64,000 nt of DNA from contig CP154955.1 of assembly GCA_039621445.1 (NCBI GenBank), forward strand, positions 15,250,465-15,314,464. The letters run 5' to 3'. A program made the translations under genes and the position numbers. This DNA is from Euglena gracilis (taxonomy: Eukaryota; Euglenida; Euglenophyceae; Euglenales). Positions within the stretch are counted from its first letter, which is position 1; each line of letters begins with the position of its first letter. The notes under the pieces are model-generated. The model worked only from the letters and a program-made list of their open reading frames with translations, made no database searches and was not told where the DNA came from. Below, piece by piece: positions 45,622 through 55,638 of the stretch.

Positions 45622-47191
45622 GTCGCGCCGGTGGTGATGTGGGACGAGATCACCGCGGCCGCCGACTTCGACGTGCTGCACTGGTACGTGCTGAGGTGGG
45701 CCGCCCAGAGGGTCGTCCGCGACTTCGCCCCGGAGGACTTCGTGTTCGTGCAGACCGAGGACGCGGAGCTGGTGGGCCACTGCCTGGCGTGGGGCACGCG
45801 GCCCCTGAACATGGTGGTGGCGGTGGACGGGGAGGCGGTGGACATGGAGGCGGTGGCCCACAAGGCGGCGGACGCGGGGGCCGACCAGTGCCCGGTGGAC
45901 GAGGACCTCTTCGAGGACATGGAGCAGTTCCTGGAGAAGGGCCTCAGCCTGGAGCTGGTGCGGACCGTCCCCGAGATCCAGCGGAAGCTGGAGTGGGAGA
46001 AGGCGAAGGAAGACGCCCGCAAGCTGGAGCGGGTCAACCGGGAGGAGAACAAGAAGCGCCGGGAGCGGGACCGCAAGGCCAAGGCGCGCGCCGCGAAGCA
46101 GAAGGCGAAGGAGAAGGCCGACCGACGGGCCGTCCGGGAGGCGGCGGCGAAGGACCGGCCTGCGGGCGCCAAGCCCAAGGCGAAGAAGAAGCCGCCCAAG
46201 CCCAAGGCCGCGGGCGCACCTGCGCCCCACCGCCAGGCCAAGGGGAAGGAGGTGAAGCGGCGCACCGGGTCCGCGTCGGCGCCGCGAGCACCGCCGGTCG
46301 CGGTCAGCAGCAATGAGGACTCCAGCAGCAGCAGCAGCGGGGAGGGGGAGGAGTCCAGCAGCCTCGCGGAGGAGGTGGAGGTGGAGGAGAGCCCCCGGCG
46401 GAGTGGCGACGGTGGCGATGGCGGAGGGGGCGAGGGCGGCGACGCCGGTGGTGGTGGTGGTGGTGGCGAGGGCGTCGGCTGGGGCGGCGAAGGCGAGGGC
46501 GAGGGCGGCGACGAAGGGGAGGGCGGCGGCGAAGGGGAGGAGGCCGCAGGCGAAGAAGGCGGGGAGGCGGAGGGGGGGCGGCGAAGAAGGCGAAGAGGCG
46601 GCGGGCGTACCTGCGCCTGAGGAGGAGGAACCCCCCGGTCCCCAGAAGCCCCCAGCAGCCCCCGCAGAAGAAGCCCCCGGTGGGAAGAGGCGGCGCCAGG
46701 TGGAGGAGTCGGGCGCAGCTGCGCACGAGGAGGCAGCGGCGGTGAGTGAGGGGGAGGCGGAGGACTTCAGCGTCACCCGGGTGGTCTTCGGCATCACCGA
46801 CTCCCCGCCGCCCCCGGACACCCCCCAGCCCCCGCGGAAGCAGCCCCGCAGCGGCGCGGCCCCCAGCCCCAGTGCCAGCAGCGCCGGAGCCGCCTCCCCC
46901 GCCCAGCAGCGCCCGCGGCCCCCCACCTCCGAGACCCCCTCCTCCAGTCCGTCCAGCGCAGCCGCGCCCGAAGCGTCGACCCCCCACCAGCCGGAGCCCC
47001 CCTCGCCGCAGCGGCCGCGCGACCGGGTCGACCCCATGGAGGACACAGCCCTGAACCCACCCCCCGCGGGCGGGGACACCCCCCTCCTCCCCTTCTCCTG
47101 CCCCCGTGACCCCCTCCCCGACCCTGGCTCCTCTCCCCCGACCCCACCCTCCAAAAACAGGGTGGTCCGCAAGGGCGACCCGGCGCCGTGA
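45622..47191 (+). CDS. ORF B exon 3, helical then acidic and proline-rich
   Basis: Acceptor ACTCGTAG|GTC at 45,622, phase 0. A folded-looking part (VVMWDEITAAADFDVLHWYV, RDFAPEDFVFVQTEDAELVG) is followed by a long Lys/Glu/Arg coiled-coil-like region (about 45,960-46,170), Ser/Glu runs, and Gly/Glu repeats. Near 46,590 the reading shifts one frame and continues as acidic then Ser/Pro-rich sequence to about 47,185. Composition suggests a nuclear, intrinsically disordered tail. A palindrome copy at 46,214 is translated in frame as GAPAP and one at 46,713 as GAAAH. Probable donor near 47,188. Confidence 0.55.
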
Positions 47192-47246
47192 AGACGTGCG
47201 CCCGCCCCGGCCCCCCCTCCGCCCCACCCCACCCCTCCCGTCCGCA

Positions 47247-47701
47247 GAAGAGCTCTCCCAGTCCAGCCCCGAGGCCGCCCCCAAGCTGCCCCCCAAGCCC
47301 ACCCCCCCCTGGTCGAAGCCGGACCCCCGGCCCAAGCCCGCCAAGCCCCAGGGCCCCAAGCCCAGGGCCCCGCCGCTCCCCTCCCACCGCGCCCTGGCCA
47401 CCCCCACGCCGGAGACCACGCCCCAGGCCGCCTACCTCCAGAAGCCCTGGAACCCACCCCGGAAGGCCCCCAGCCCGCAGCCCCCGCGGCCCCCGCCCCA
47501 GCCTGTGTGGTCCCTCCTCCCTCCGCCCCCAGCGACCCCCGCAGACGTCCCGCCCGCAGCAGCGCCCCAGCCCGCCGGCCCGACCCCGCCCCCGGCGCCA
47601 CCAGCCTCCTCCCGCCCGCGGCCAAGCCCAAGCCCGCGGCGGTCACCCCGGCGGCGGCAGCGCTGGCGCAGCGGCTGGCGAAGCCCCCGGCGAAGGGTTA
47701 G
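47247..47701 (+). CDS. ORF B last exon, proline-rich tail
   Basis: An acceptor-like CCCGTCCGCAG precedes AAGAGCTC at 47,247. The frame reads SQSSPEAAPKLPPKPTPP and continues Pro/Ala/Lys-rich. A one-base shift near 47,620 leads to AALAQRLAKPPAKG and TAG at 47,699-47,701. Low complexity makes the model less certain than exons 2 and 3. Confidence 0.4.
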
Positions 47702-48732
47702 CCAGGGGCCGGGGTTTCCAGCCGCCCGAGGCGCCGGCAAACGGCTCCCCTTTTCCCTCGGTCGCACCTGTGCGCGACGGAATCCCCTCTCATGTCCTTT
47801 GCGGGGGGCGGGGCCCCTCCTTCCAGTGGCAGAATCCTGCAGCCCCCTCCGGCACAGACGCGCACCTGCGCACGCACCCCCACACACCCGGTGCGAGCTA
47901 GGGCCTAGTACACGCAGGGTTGGTCTCGGGTGGCTGGTCCGGTCCTCGCGCACACCCCATCCCCTTCTGCCCCACCCCAAACACTGGCACAGGACGGCCC
48001 CTGCGGGCGACCTGCGCAGGTGCGCGCGCTGGCGCGGCGCGGCGTGGAGACCGGACGGGCTCGGCGGGGCGGCGAGGCGGCGGCGGCAGCGCTTTCACCC
48101 TGTCACCCCTGTCACCCCTGTCACACCTCCCGGAACCTCTGCACACCATCCACTGTGTCGGCCGGGACACTCGGGTGAAAGACCATTCCCCCTCCCCCCT
48201 CTCACCCGTGTCGTGGCTCCCCTCTCGTGGCGATGCAACCCCCTCTCGTGCCAGCCCCTCTCATGTCAGAGTGCCCCGGCCCGCCCTCCTGCCTTCGGCA
48301 GCCCCTCCTTCCCCCTGGACCTTCCCCCTCTCCCCCCTGGACCTGCCCTCCCTCCTGTACCCTGCACCCCTGGTACCTGCCTTCGCCGTGACACACCTTC
48401 TGTTGCGTTCCCAAAGGCAAAAAGGGGGGTGGGGGTCAGTGCCCAGTAGGTGCGAGGCGCAAGGACACAACGGGGTGGGCGGTCCTCGGTCGCAGGTGCG
48501 CACGACCCGGGGGCAGTGGACCTGTCTTTTCTGGTTGTCCCCCGGGTGGTGGGTGCCGGGCCTGTGGGCCCGAGCCGGCGGTGAGTTTTTTATTTTTTTG
48601 TCCTCTGCTGGCGTTTGAACCCCCGGCGGGCGCAGACACCGGACAGGTTGAGGGGGTTCCAAAAAGTGTCCCGTTCCAGTGGTTTTCCGGGGTTTTTACC
48701 ACGGCCAGTTATTTTTGGTGGGACATAAAGTA
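47702..48732. other. Right subterminal region of the 10.7 kb element
   Basis: Non-coding and C-rich with palindromes at 47,860 and 48,014 and variants at 47,762 and 48,490. CTGTCACCC is repeated near 48,095-48,122. Open frames are compositional. Confidence 0.5.
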
Positions 48733-49084
48733 CCTCCCCCCCCCCTTGTCGTTGACACGCCAATGTTCCAGGAAAGTGTCGTTGACACGGGGGGTGTGTC
48801 AACGACACGCCGTGTCAACGACACAGTACCATAAAAAAAATTGACCGTGCCAGCAACAATGAATGACCCTGTGAATGCATGTCCGCCACACTGTGGCCGG
48901 TGCGAATGGGGATGACATTCGAAGCCATGGCTGGAAAGGAGATTCGGCACATTTTTGCAATGCCCTGGCTGAAATTTGGCAGAAACTGTGGCCAACGCAA
49001 AAGAAAAATATGTTCCAGGAAAGTGTCGTTGACACGGGGGGTGTGTCAACGACACGCCGTGTCAACGACAAGGGGGGGGGGAGG
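48733..49084. mobile_element. Tc1/mariner-like MITE nested in the 10.7 kb element
   Basis: TIRs CCTCCCCC...TTGTCGTTGACACG and their inverse are flanked by TA (48,731-48,732 and 49,085-49,086). Near each end a palindromic pair TGTCGTTGACAC/GTGTCAACGACA is repeated (48,764-48,826 and 49,012-49,071). TA duplication and C/T-rich TIRs fit mariner-type MITEs. Insertion is later than that of the host element. Confidence 0.75.
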
Positions 49085-49187
49085 TAATTCAGGTTTTCAC
49101 TGGTTAGGGTTTCAAGCACGGCCACCCCCAAAACCGCGGACGCAAAATTGCATTTGGTGTCCTCGGTCGCACCTGCGCCCAAATTGA

Positions 49188-49222
49188 AAAAAAACCCTTA
49201 AATGCCTTCACGGCCGTCTAAG
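49188..49222 (-). repeat. Right terminal inverted repeat
   Basis: Inverted copy of the left end, one mismatch (T/C at position 21). Confidence 0.92.
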
Positions 49223-49227
49223 AGAAA

Positions 49228-50410
49228 GGGGAGCAGTCAAGCTTTCAGGGACCGCCCATTTTGAAAACGCAGATGAATACTAACATCTGAGGTTGACCTG
49301 ACCGCCCGCTGACCTGATCACACCTGAGGTCGACACTGACCAAATACCTCCCTCCCACCTGGGAGATCAATTCTACCAGTCAAACTCGGGAGGGGGGAAT
49401 TTCCGGCCAAAGCGTGCATCCATGGTATGGTCATCCTTTTAAACCCATTACCAAAAATGGAGCCTTGGGGGGGGGGTTGGAAAATAATGCCTGGTGGGAT
49501 GCCATGGATTCCGGCCGATGCCATCGCTGGAGGAAGTTGGACACACGTCGCAGGAGAAGCCGATGCAGAGGGAAGGGGCGAACGCTGCGGGGCGAAGGGC
49601 GATCGGCATTGGACATTCTGCATTCTGAAAGGCAATCTGCATTTCTGGCAGACACCACTTTTTCCGGCAGGCAAGCTTCAAACTCTGGGGGGCAGGGCAG
49701 GGCTGTTCGGGAAGGCCTGGCGGGCGCGGGGGGGGGGTCCACCCCAGGGCTCAGATGAAGGGCAAGTGGGGTGGGATGGTGGTGAGGAGAGGGGGAGGTG
49801 GGGGGACGCACCCCCCCTCTGTACTGTGGCGGGACCTCCTGGATTGATTTTCCGACCGGCGCGAAGCGTTGGCATCGGAATACCTATCCCGGGGATCGCA
49901 ATGGGAACCCCCCGACGAAAAAATTTGCCGCCCAAAGTCGGCCAAAAATGTCATTTTGGCCACTTCCCGCACAAAAGTGGTTCAAAATGCCAAAAATTTT
50001 GTCACAAAGGGCCTGAAGGAAGTTTTGACCTTTTGGGGAGGTACCTGGGTACCCGCACCCCGGGCAGGGCTGTACGGGAAGCTGGCAGGTGGTGGTCGTA
50101 CCCCCCCACACGGGAGTTGGGTGGATTGACCTCCCCCAACCCACCATGGCACCCACTCAAAGAAAATTCCTTCGGCGAAAGCCTGGGGCGGAACATTGCA
50201 GGAAAAATGAAGATATCAATCCTCCCCGGAATTAGTGGACTTCGGGTTCATCCTCAGTTCTTCATAATTATGCGTATATTGATAAAGCAAATCCTTGCAG
50301 CAAAAAAAATGGCACATTTCCACTGGAAATGCACACTTGCAAGATTGCTTATCTTCCCTGGATGGAGGGGGGCAACTGGTGTCAAAAGCATTCATAAAAT
50401 TAAGGGGAAA
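49228..50410. other. No supported gene
   Basis: A 328-codon plus frame (49,427-50,410) and overlapping minus frames are open, but the translation is Gly/Pro-rich, has no domain, and runs through homopolymers. I do not call it. Confidence 0.4.
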
Positions 50411-50418
50411 TGAGGGAA

Positions 50419-50903
50419 CAGGGAATTTCTTAAGCACCCCCGGGGGGGGGGGGGGGTCCAGCCTCGGGGGGGGAAAAAGGCTCTTGGGGGGATTGGAGCT
50501 GCGGGCTGGACCCCCCCCCCGGGGGGGGGGGGTGGGGGGGTCAGGGGCTGGAGGGGGCTGGGTTGGGCTGGGTCGGTGAAAAACAAAAATTTTCTAACGC
50601 ATTTTCGCCATTTTCGACATTTTGGTGGATGGAGCTAGATCAAGGCTGGGGGCTGTGATGGAGGAAGCTGTGGTGAGGGGAAAAAATGCAGGGATAGGTG
50701 AGCTGGGCAGCCCAGTTGGCTGGCCAGCTGGCGGCCGGCTGGCCCGGCCTCCGGCCGGGCTGGACCCGACTTTATTTCAGTCGTCCCCCGGGGGGGGGGG
50801 GACTCCCAGCCCGAATTTGGGCTGCTGGCTGGATTTGAGCTGCTGGCTGGCTGGACCCCCCCCCCTGGGGGGTGGGGTACCCTCCGGTTTAAGAAATTCC
50901 CTG
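50419..50903. mobile_element. hAT-like MITE, copy 1
   Basis: TIRs CAGGGAATTTCTTAAG and TTAAGAAATTCCCTG. The flanks GAGGGAA (50,412-50,418) and GAGGGGAA (50,904-50,911) are an 8 bp duplication differing by one G in a run. The interior is collinear with 59,163-59,664, including GATGGAGCTAGATCAAGGCT. Confidence 0.85.
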
Positions 50904-50911
50904 GAGGGGAA

Positions 50912-51830
50912 ACACTGTGAAATTCCCTCATTGCCCCCCCATTTCTAGGCACCGGAAAAGATGGGCAAGAACCAGGGTGGTGCTTAATTTGCCAAAATAT
51001 GGTAAGAACCGTTCTTAGACAGGGGAATTTTTAACTGCAAAAAAAATCCGTAAACCAGGCTTCAGAAATTTCCGAAATTTCGAAATTTTTGAGAAACTTC
51101 TCTTAGATACGCACACAACACAAAATAAGACTCCCTGAGAAGATGACCTTGAAGCAGATGGGAAAGAACTGGGCGGTGCTTAGACAAGGGTGGTGCTTAG
51201 ACGGGGGGGGTATTGTTCTCTTTGCCAGCCATCCATATGTGTCGTCCTTCGAAATTTTTTTTTGCAAAAAATGAACAAAATGCCCAAAAATGTGCAAAAT
51301 CTGAGAGAAAAAGCAGAAAAAATCACCAAACTGCAAAAATTGCCCAAAACATGCAAAAATCGCACCAAATTTACAAGAATAATATGGATTATGAGGAAAA
51401 TGTCATTTGAAAAGAAAATTTTTTTTTCAAAAATGGTTAAATTTTTTTCAAATATGCGAAGAATCAATACAAAGAAAAAACAGAAAAAGGAAAAGAAAAT
51501 GAAGGAAAGCAAAGAAAAAAATTCAATTGCAAAAATTTCACGGACTTCCGAAGCGAACATGGAACTGAAAAACACGAATACACCAGAGGCCAAAACTGTA
51601 CCGAAAATTGTGATTCCGCAGAGATTTGATTCAACTTCCCCGCTTGGACTGAACTGGAGAGTGCATGGTGTCCACCAGGTGAACCAGCCGTCGCTTTGGG
51701 GGGGGGAGTTGAAAGGCAAAATACGACAGCATGGATGTCATTACCCCCCTTGTCCAACGACTGCTAAATATCGCTACTGACCGGGGGGGGTCGCTATTTT
51801 GGCCAAATATCGCTACTGACCGGGGAGTGG
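50912..51830. other. No supported gene
   Basis: AT-rich, Lys-rich frames (51,190-51,780 plus) come from an A-rich strand. Near 51,735-51,830 there is TGTCCAACGACTGC and ATATCGCTACTGACCGGG twice, possibly the left part of a mariner-like MITE whose right part (GGTCGTTGGACAA twice) is near 51,975-52,005. Confidence 0.4.
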
Positions 51831-51835
51831 TCATT

Positions 51836-51894
51836 AAACCCAAAATTTGTTTTTCTTCATTTCCTTTTCTTGCAGGAGGGTGTGGGGTGAAATA
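51836..51894 (+). repeat. 59 bp direct repeat, copy 1
   Basis: From AAACCCAAAATTTG through a pyrimidine tract to TTGCAGGAGGGTGTGGGG and GTGAAATA, identical to 52,853-52,911. It resembles a splice acceptor (TTTTCTTGCAG). Confidence 0.95.
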
Positions 51895-52852
51895 CATTAG
51901 ACAAGACCGCAATCAAAAACGCGAATGTCTGGAAAAAAAGATCGCCTGGAAAAAGATCGCTGCCGACCAAGGGGGTGGTCGTTGGACAAGGCCGGTCGTT
52001 GGACAAAAGAGGGGAGAGGTATGCAAAAAAAAAAACGGCCACGTGAAATCCAAAGTGGCGTGCATCCCTTTGGATGTGCCCAGGGGAGGGGCTTGAGACC
52101 CCCTCTCCCTCCCTGGACCCCCCACCCCCCTTCCCCTCTCCCCCCCATTCAATTGCTTACCGACCCCCGGGGGGGGGGGGGGGGGCACTCCACTTTTTTA
52201 AAAACCAGTCAGTCACTCATTTTCAAAAAACCAGCCAGTCACTACCCCCCGGGGGGGGGGGTCGACCACTCAGAAAAACAGCCACTTTCCAGTCACTTTA
52301 GGCCATTTTAGGCCCAAAAAATTTTTCCGGCACCTTCGGCGCCGGGGTCACTCAAGCCACTTTTGCCCACTCCTGGCCGACCCCCCCGGGGGGGGGGGGA
52401 GGGGGCCCGGGCCAAAAACCAGTCAGTCACTCTGAAAAAACCAGTCACCCACCCCCCGGGGGGGGGGCGGTCGGTGCTTAAGCAATTGCCTGCTCCCCCC
52501 TCCCCCGCTCCCCCGCTCCCTCGCTCCCCAATAACAAAATCCTTTTGTGTGAACAAATTTTGGCAGACATGGTGTCAGTAGCAAACAGGTAAAAGGAGAG
52601 GGAGGACATGGCGCTTTTGTGGGAATGGATAAAAGGCGTGGAACAAGTTTGGCGGACATGGCGTATGTAGCAAATGGACGAACAGTGTCGGCAAAATCAG
52701 GCGCACATGGCATTTTTGTGGCAAATGGGGGTGTGTGGTGGCGTGTAAGGGGGCAAAATAATTTTCTTTGTTTGTGGGATGGGGGCGTGTTCTAATTTTT
52801 GTGGGGGGTGTGGGGTAAAAATGGAAAAAAATTGTGGGGTGGGGGAGGACAG
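51895..52852. other. Segment bounded by the 59 bp repeats; GC module
   Basis: It contains several palindromic C/G runs (near 52,170, 52,250, 52,390 and 52,460), CCAGTCAGTCACT phrases, and a GGCACCTTCGGCGCC hairpin at 52,330. 52,540-52,740 has irregular GACATGGCG-type repeats. No gene. Confidence 0.5.
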
Positions 52853-52911
52853 AAACCCAAAATTTGTTTTTCTTCATTTCCTTTTCTTGCAGGAGGGTGT
52901 GGGGTGAAATA
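52853..52911 (+). repeat. 59 bp direct repeat, copy 2
   Basis: Perfect repeat of 51,836-51,894, offset 1,017 bp. The intervening sequences on the two sides are unrelated. Confidence 0.95.
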
Positions 52912-53400
52912 GGGGGGTCCCGGTGCAGGGCGGGGTTTGGGGGTCAACTCGTGAAAGATTTTTCTTTTTTTTCTTCAGTTGTGGCCTGTGTACAAAATTG
53001 ATCACCTACGAGGAGGCTCTGCAGAGCCTCCGCAGAGGCTCCCCGGATAACCAGCCTCCGTGGAGGCTCTGCGAGGTAACCAGCCTCCGCGGAGGCTCAG
53101 GAAACCAAGAGTTGGGATTCCACATTTGCTGGGACTCAATATTCAGAACATTAAAGACGCATGAATGAAGTTGGCTAGGGCTAGAAATTTGGGCTGTCTA
53201 GCTACCTGGGGGCTAACTGTAATGAGCTGGGCAGGGCTGGGCCGAAATTGTCCAAAGATGACCTAACCCCCCCCCCCATTTAAATCGACCCGTCGGTTTA
53301 AGACTTTTGGGTTGGTGGAAATCCTGGAGGGGGTCGGTTTAGACGGGGAGTCGGTTTCAGGGGGAGTACACGGCTGGCCGACGGCGTGACGGAAACGGGT
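52912..53400. other. Gene-free; GAGGCTC repeats
   Basis: Short irregular AGCCTCCG.GGAGGCTC repeats at 53,010-53,100. Nothing else. Confidence 0.5.
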
Positions 53401-54215
53401 TGATGTTAGCAAGGCAATTTCAATTGGCAAATACCCAATTTTGTCGGCCAATTCCTAACTTTGAGTGACAAATGCCTAATTTGGGATGCAAATGCTTACC
53501 CTCCCCCCCTATGTCCAATGACCGGTAACCTCTGTCCTCTGACCGGGGGGGTGGTCGTTGGACATAGGGTAGTGACCAAAAAGGTGTCCTCTGACCGGGG
53601 GGGTGGTCGTTGGACATGGGGTCAAAAGAAAGTTGGTGGGTACCCGGGTCCCTACCCACCCAAAAATGCCCAAATTTTCCCTTCCGGCGCTTTGCGCCGA
53701 AAATTTTGGGCAATTTTGACAAATTTTTGTCCAAAAAGTGTCAAAAATGGCACTTTGGCCAAACTTTTGGCCAATTTTTGGGCAAAAATTTTCGTCCCGG
53801 CGCTTCACGCCGGGACCAAAAATTTGGTCAAAACTCCGAAAAGGTGTCCTCTGGGGGGGGGTGAAGCGGGGACATAGGGGGGTCGTTGGACATAGGGGGA
53901 CGGTCGGTAATTTTCGGGGGGGAGGGAAGGCAGGCAATGCTGAAAGTTGGGTATCTATTTTTTTTTTTTTAATTTTGGGTTTGCAGTTTGCATATGCAAT
54001 CTTCAAATTTTTGATAATATCCAATTTTTGGTGGCCAACGCCTTATTTTGGTTGACTCTTCAAATTTTTGATTGGCAAATGCCTAATTTTGTAATCTTTG
54101 GGTTCCAACACCAAATTTTCGGAAGAAAATGCCCAATTTGAGGTGCAAACTCCAATATTTGGAAGCAAATGCCTAATTTTGGATGTAAATCCCAATTTTG
54201 GGTCATCAATACTAA
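53401..54215. repeat. GGCAAATGCCTAATTTT degenerate array split by a MITE
   Basis: Irregular 24-30 bp units at 53,403-53,496 and 53,940-54,215 share AAATGCCTAATTTTGG. The break is occupied by the TIR element at 53,499-53,907, so the array is older than the insertion. Confidence 0.7.
53499..53907. mobile_element. Tc1/mariner-like MITE
   Basis: The ends CCCTCCCCCCCTATGTCC and the inverse of GTCGTTGGACATAGGGGGAC are flanked by TA (53,497-53,498 and 53,908-53,909). The GGTCGTTGGACAT phrase is repeated inside (53,545 and 53,605). It has a GGCGCTTTGCGCC hairpin near 53,690 and GGCGCTTCACGCC near 53,795. Confidence 0.65.
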
Positions 54216-54620
54216 CTATTCAATGATCATTGACGCTCTTTCCGTTGGCGGCTTCCATTATGTTGTGCATGTTTGTCATCCAATTTGCCATGGGTCGGTT
54301 TATTTCTTTTTTTGGGTGAAATTCTGCAATGGGTCGGTTTGGAAGGGTAGGTCGGTTTAGAAGGGGGGTCGGTTTAAATGGGGGGGGGGGTTACAAAATA
54401 CAGCTTTGAAAAAAGTGAGCATGGGCAACCCCAGCTCTTTTGCCAATCACCGCCCTGCCGTCCCACTGTAAAAGCCCACCCCTCCCCCCCCCCCCCCGCC
54501 CCCAGACGGTATACTGGGGCGGGGGGCGTGGTCCTGGGTGTTCGGCCGACCGCCCAACTGGTCGGCCGACTAGGCCTGGTCGGCATCGTCGGCAAGACGG
54601 GGGGGGGGGGGTAGTGGGAG
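54216..54620. other. Gene-free
   Basis: GGGTCGGTTT phrases at 54,292-54,376, then C/G runs. No exon. Confidence 0.4.
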
Positions 54621-55638
54621 GTCGGCCGACTAGTCGGCCGACCACCCACTCTAATGTAGTCACGGGCCAGTTTCACCGACTTTTAAGCCCCCCCCCTGAG
54701 AAAAAACTTTTGTCCAAATCACCTCAACACCAGTCAAAACCCACCCAAATGGCTCCAGAACCCCCCAATCGGGGGTGAATATGCAAAAAACTGGGGGCAA
54801 AATGTCCATTTTGGGCCACTTTTGGCAAAAGAACACCTCTCCCCGTTGTATATAAGTCAATATAAGTCAAAATTTGCACAAAAAGGACTTAGCCCTCCAA
54901 GTATATTGCCAACATCGAAGGGATTTGTTATTTGAGGGGGGGGGGGTGCGGGGGGGGCGGAACCCCCACCCCCCGCCTATGCCAAAATGAGCCACAAAAA
55001 CGACTTAACCCCGGAGTATGTTGCCAACGTAGAAGGGATTTTGTTATTTGAGGGGGGGGGGGTGCGGGGGGGGGGGCAGAGCCCCCCCTGCCTATGCCAA
55101 AGTGAGCCACAAAAACGACTTAACCCCGGAGTATGTTGCCAACATAGAAGGGATTTTGTTATTTGAGGGGGGGGTGCGGGGGGGGGGGGGGGCAGAGCCC
55201 CCCCCGCCTATGCCAAAGTGAGCCACAAAACGACTTAGCCCCCGAGTATGATGCCAACACAGAAAGGATTTTGTTATCTGAGGCTCGGATGGGGGTGGAG
55301 GGGGGAGTTTTCAGCCTGTCGTGATGCAGAATACTTGCATTTCTAAAGGATTTTCATGTACTCCCTGTTTCGTCATTGGTTTTTTACCCCTCCGGACCCC
55401 ATCAAGGGCCCACCGACCCCCCACCGACCAAAGATTTCCATCTGAGGGTGTTCCTGTTGGTGTAAGGCACTTATTTGGACCCATCCGGACCATTTCCGGG
55501 TGATTTGGGCCCGCCACACCATTTTTATGACCACCGACTAGCCACCGACTAGTTTGCATACAATTTTCTTCATAAAAAGTCAGCGAGACTGGCCCGTAAC
55601 TACATTAGAGTGGGTGGTCGGCCGACTAATCGTCCGAC
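54621..55638. mobile_element. TIR element with GTCGGCCGAC ends and internal tandem array
   Basis: Termini of about 63 bp (54,621-54,683 and 55,575-55,638) are inverted copies with about six differences: TCGGCCGACCACCCACTC, TAATGTAGT and ACGGGCCAGT phrases. The interior has three tandem units of about 115 bp with ATTTGAGGGGGG, GCCTATGCCAAA and GAGCCACAAAAACGACTTA. No coding capacity and no clear target duplication. A partial copy lies at 2051-2770, oppositely oriented. Confidence 0.75.

Larger units (their letters stand above)
39195..48025. promoter_or_regulatory. Element-wide palindrome family GCGCASSTGCGC
   Basis: Exact 12-mers start at 39195, 39509, 39575, 39726, 41310, 41393, 42143, 42797, 42855, 44672, 45395, 45451, 45569, 46214, 46713, 47860 and 48014 (17 copies). 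One-change or slightly longer variants lie at 38662, 39244, 42990, 43203, 46605, 47762, 48490 and 49167. The core CACCTG or CAGCTG is an E-box (CANNTG) framed by GCG and CGC. Copies fall in spacers, in coding exons (46214, 46713) and in both ORF B introns (44672; 45395, 45451, 45569). Assuming 65% GC and independent bases, well under one copy would be expected in the element. The role is unknown: candidates are binding sites for an element-encoded or host factor. Confidence 0.85.
38536..49222. mobile_element. 10.7 kb TIR element with two genes and 5 bp target duplication
   Basis: The ends are inverted copies: CTTAGACGGCCGTGAAGGCA, then C or T, then TTAAGGGTTTTTTT (38,536-38,570 and 49,188-49,222), with one mismatch. 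The base-exact flanks AGAAA occur at 38,531-38,535 and 49,223-49,227. Inside, GC content is much higher than outside and nearly all long coding frames of the window lie here: ORF A (from 39,951) and ORF B (44,055-47,700). A 5 bp duplication excludes hAT (8), Mutator (8-10), CACTA (3), mariner (TA) and piggyBac (TTAA). Transib uses 5 bp but its termini and transposase motifs do not match what I see. The superfamily is therefore unassigned. A second element at 57,957-63,179 shares the terminal pattern. Confidence 0.9.

Noticed and set aside
44617-47646. A 1,009-codon open frame on the minus strand, opposite ORF B
   Set aside because: In GC-rich DNA the antisense frame of a real gene is often open. 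The plus strand has phase-matched splice sites and better composition, and the minus translation is Gly/Arg/Ala-rich without domains.
38536-49222. Polinton/Maverick or integrated DNA virus
   Set aside because: The size would fit a small one, but termini are only about 35 bp, the duplication is 5 bp rather than 6, and I see no DNA polymerase B, integrase, packaging ATPase or capsid gene.
49427-50413. 328-codon plus-strand frame
   Set aside because: Gly/Pro-rich, overlaps long frames on the other strand, no start or splice context, and crosses homopolymers.
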